Below are positions 63,941 through 64,000 of a DNA stretch of 64,000 bases, in pieces. How positions within the stretch are numbered: the stretch's first letter is position 1; every line of letters begins with the position of its first letter. A program made the translations under genes and the position numbers. Origin of the DNA: Eonycteris spelaea (lineage: Eukaryota > Chordata > Mammalia > Chiroptera > Pteropodidae); assembly GCA_003508835.1 (NCBI GenBank), contig PUFA01000022.1:8370001-8434000 (forward strand). Direction: 5' to 3'. The notes beneath the pieces are model-generated. The model worked only from the letters and a program-made list of their open reading frames with translations. It was not told where the DNA came from and ran no database searches.

Positions 63941-64000
63941 GTTTACAGTTGTAATAAAGGCTATGCACTTCTAAATTAAGCAAAAATTCATAAAAACCGT

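Larger units (their letters stand above)
24735..64000 (-). other. SLC7A11: SLC7A11 gene, 3' part (exons 7-12, introns, 3' UTR)
   Basis: SLC7A11 encodes xCT, the twelve-helix light chain of system xc-. It pairs with CD98hc (SLC3A2) at the plasma membrane and exchanges extracellular cystine for intracellular glutamate, feeding glutathione synthesis. Six consecutive minus-strand exons match the human protein from about residue 265 to the C-terminus at 501, each bounded by AG acceptors and GT donors, in the expected order and with family exon lengths except exon 10. Exons 1-6 were searched for by conserved coding text (for example the segment before T265) and not found, so they should lie beyond position 64,000. 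The gene carries a one-base deletion in exon 10 that breaks the reading frame. Identity is very secure. Whether the gene is functional is not. The downstream limit rests only on a candidate poly(A) signal. Confidence 0.95.
46769..64000 (-). other. SLC7A11 intron 6 (partial)
   Basis: At least 17.2 kb of intron upstream of exon 7; exon 6 was not found. Contents: MER5-type remnant, CpG island, G-run tracts, MIR, L2, an old L1M, several microsatellites. CpG frequency falls along it from high (47-49 kb) to very low (56-58 kb). Confidence 0.85.

Noticed and set aside
47000..64000. Search for SLC7A11 exon 6 and earlier exons
   Set aside because: The reverse complement of the conserved text before T265 was not found; these exons should lie outside the window.

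Overview
The window is nuclear DNA from a placental mammal. It carries the 3' half of SLC7A11 (xCT, the light chain of the cystine/glutamate antiporter system xc-) on the minus strand, inside a large intergenic and intronic landscape full of decayed mammalian repeats (L1, L2, MIR, MER5-type hAT, Tigger). The young L1 3' ends resemble those of Laurasiatheria (horse, carnivore, bat, ungulate group). I could not place the species: no lineage-diagnostic SINE is recognisable.

Layout. Positions 1-24,730 are intergenic DNA downstream of SLC7A11. I see no credible gene there, only simple repeats, an inverted-repeat cluster (5,449-5,505), old repeats (two copies of a mammalian interspersed repeat, a Tigger1-like remnant, an L2), a GC-rich minisatellite-like block joined to a truncated L1 (21.58-23.88 kb), and a 5S rRNA pseudogene (24,273-24,386). 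Positions 24,730-31,370 look like the long SLC7A11 3' UTR, with a candidate poly(A) signal at 24,754-24,759 (minus strand). Coding exons follow in reverse order: exon 12 (31,371-31,432), 11 (40,544-40,721), 10 (41,908-42,056), 9 (43,508-43,604), 8 (44,732-44,835) and 7 (46,645-46,768), numbered after the 12-exon human gene. Intron 6 fills 46,769-64,000; exons 1-6 and the promoter lie beyond the right edge.

Three points stand out. (1) Exon 10 is 149 nt where the family has 150 nt. One base is missing near its 5' end, so splicing from exon 9 reads H-P-L-R-stop, while the rest of the exon and exons 11-12 are well preserved in the shifted frame. Either this allele or species has a damaged xCT gene, or the assembly has a one-base error. 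(2) CpG is unusually frequent over roughly the first 50 kb, even in AT-rich non-genic DNA and old repeats, and drops to typical mammalian depletion by about 55-60 kb. Many coding differences from human xCT are A/T to G/C. This fits a domain of GC-biased gene conversion and/or germline hypomethylation, for example near a chromosome end. (3) An intragenic CpG island (about 47.27-47.62 kb), with G-run tracts close by, lies about 0.5 kb upstream of exon 7 and could be an alternative promoter.

I found no microbial, viral or CRISPR-like system here.
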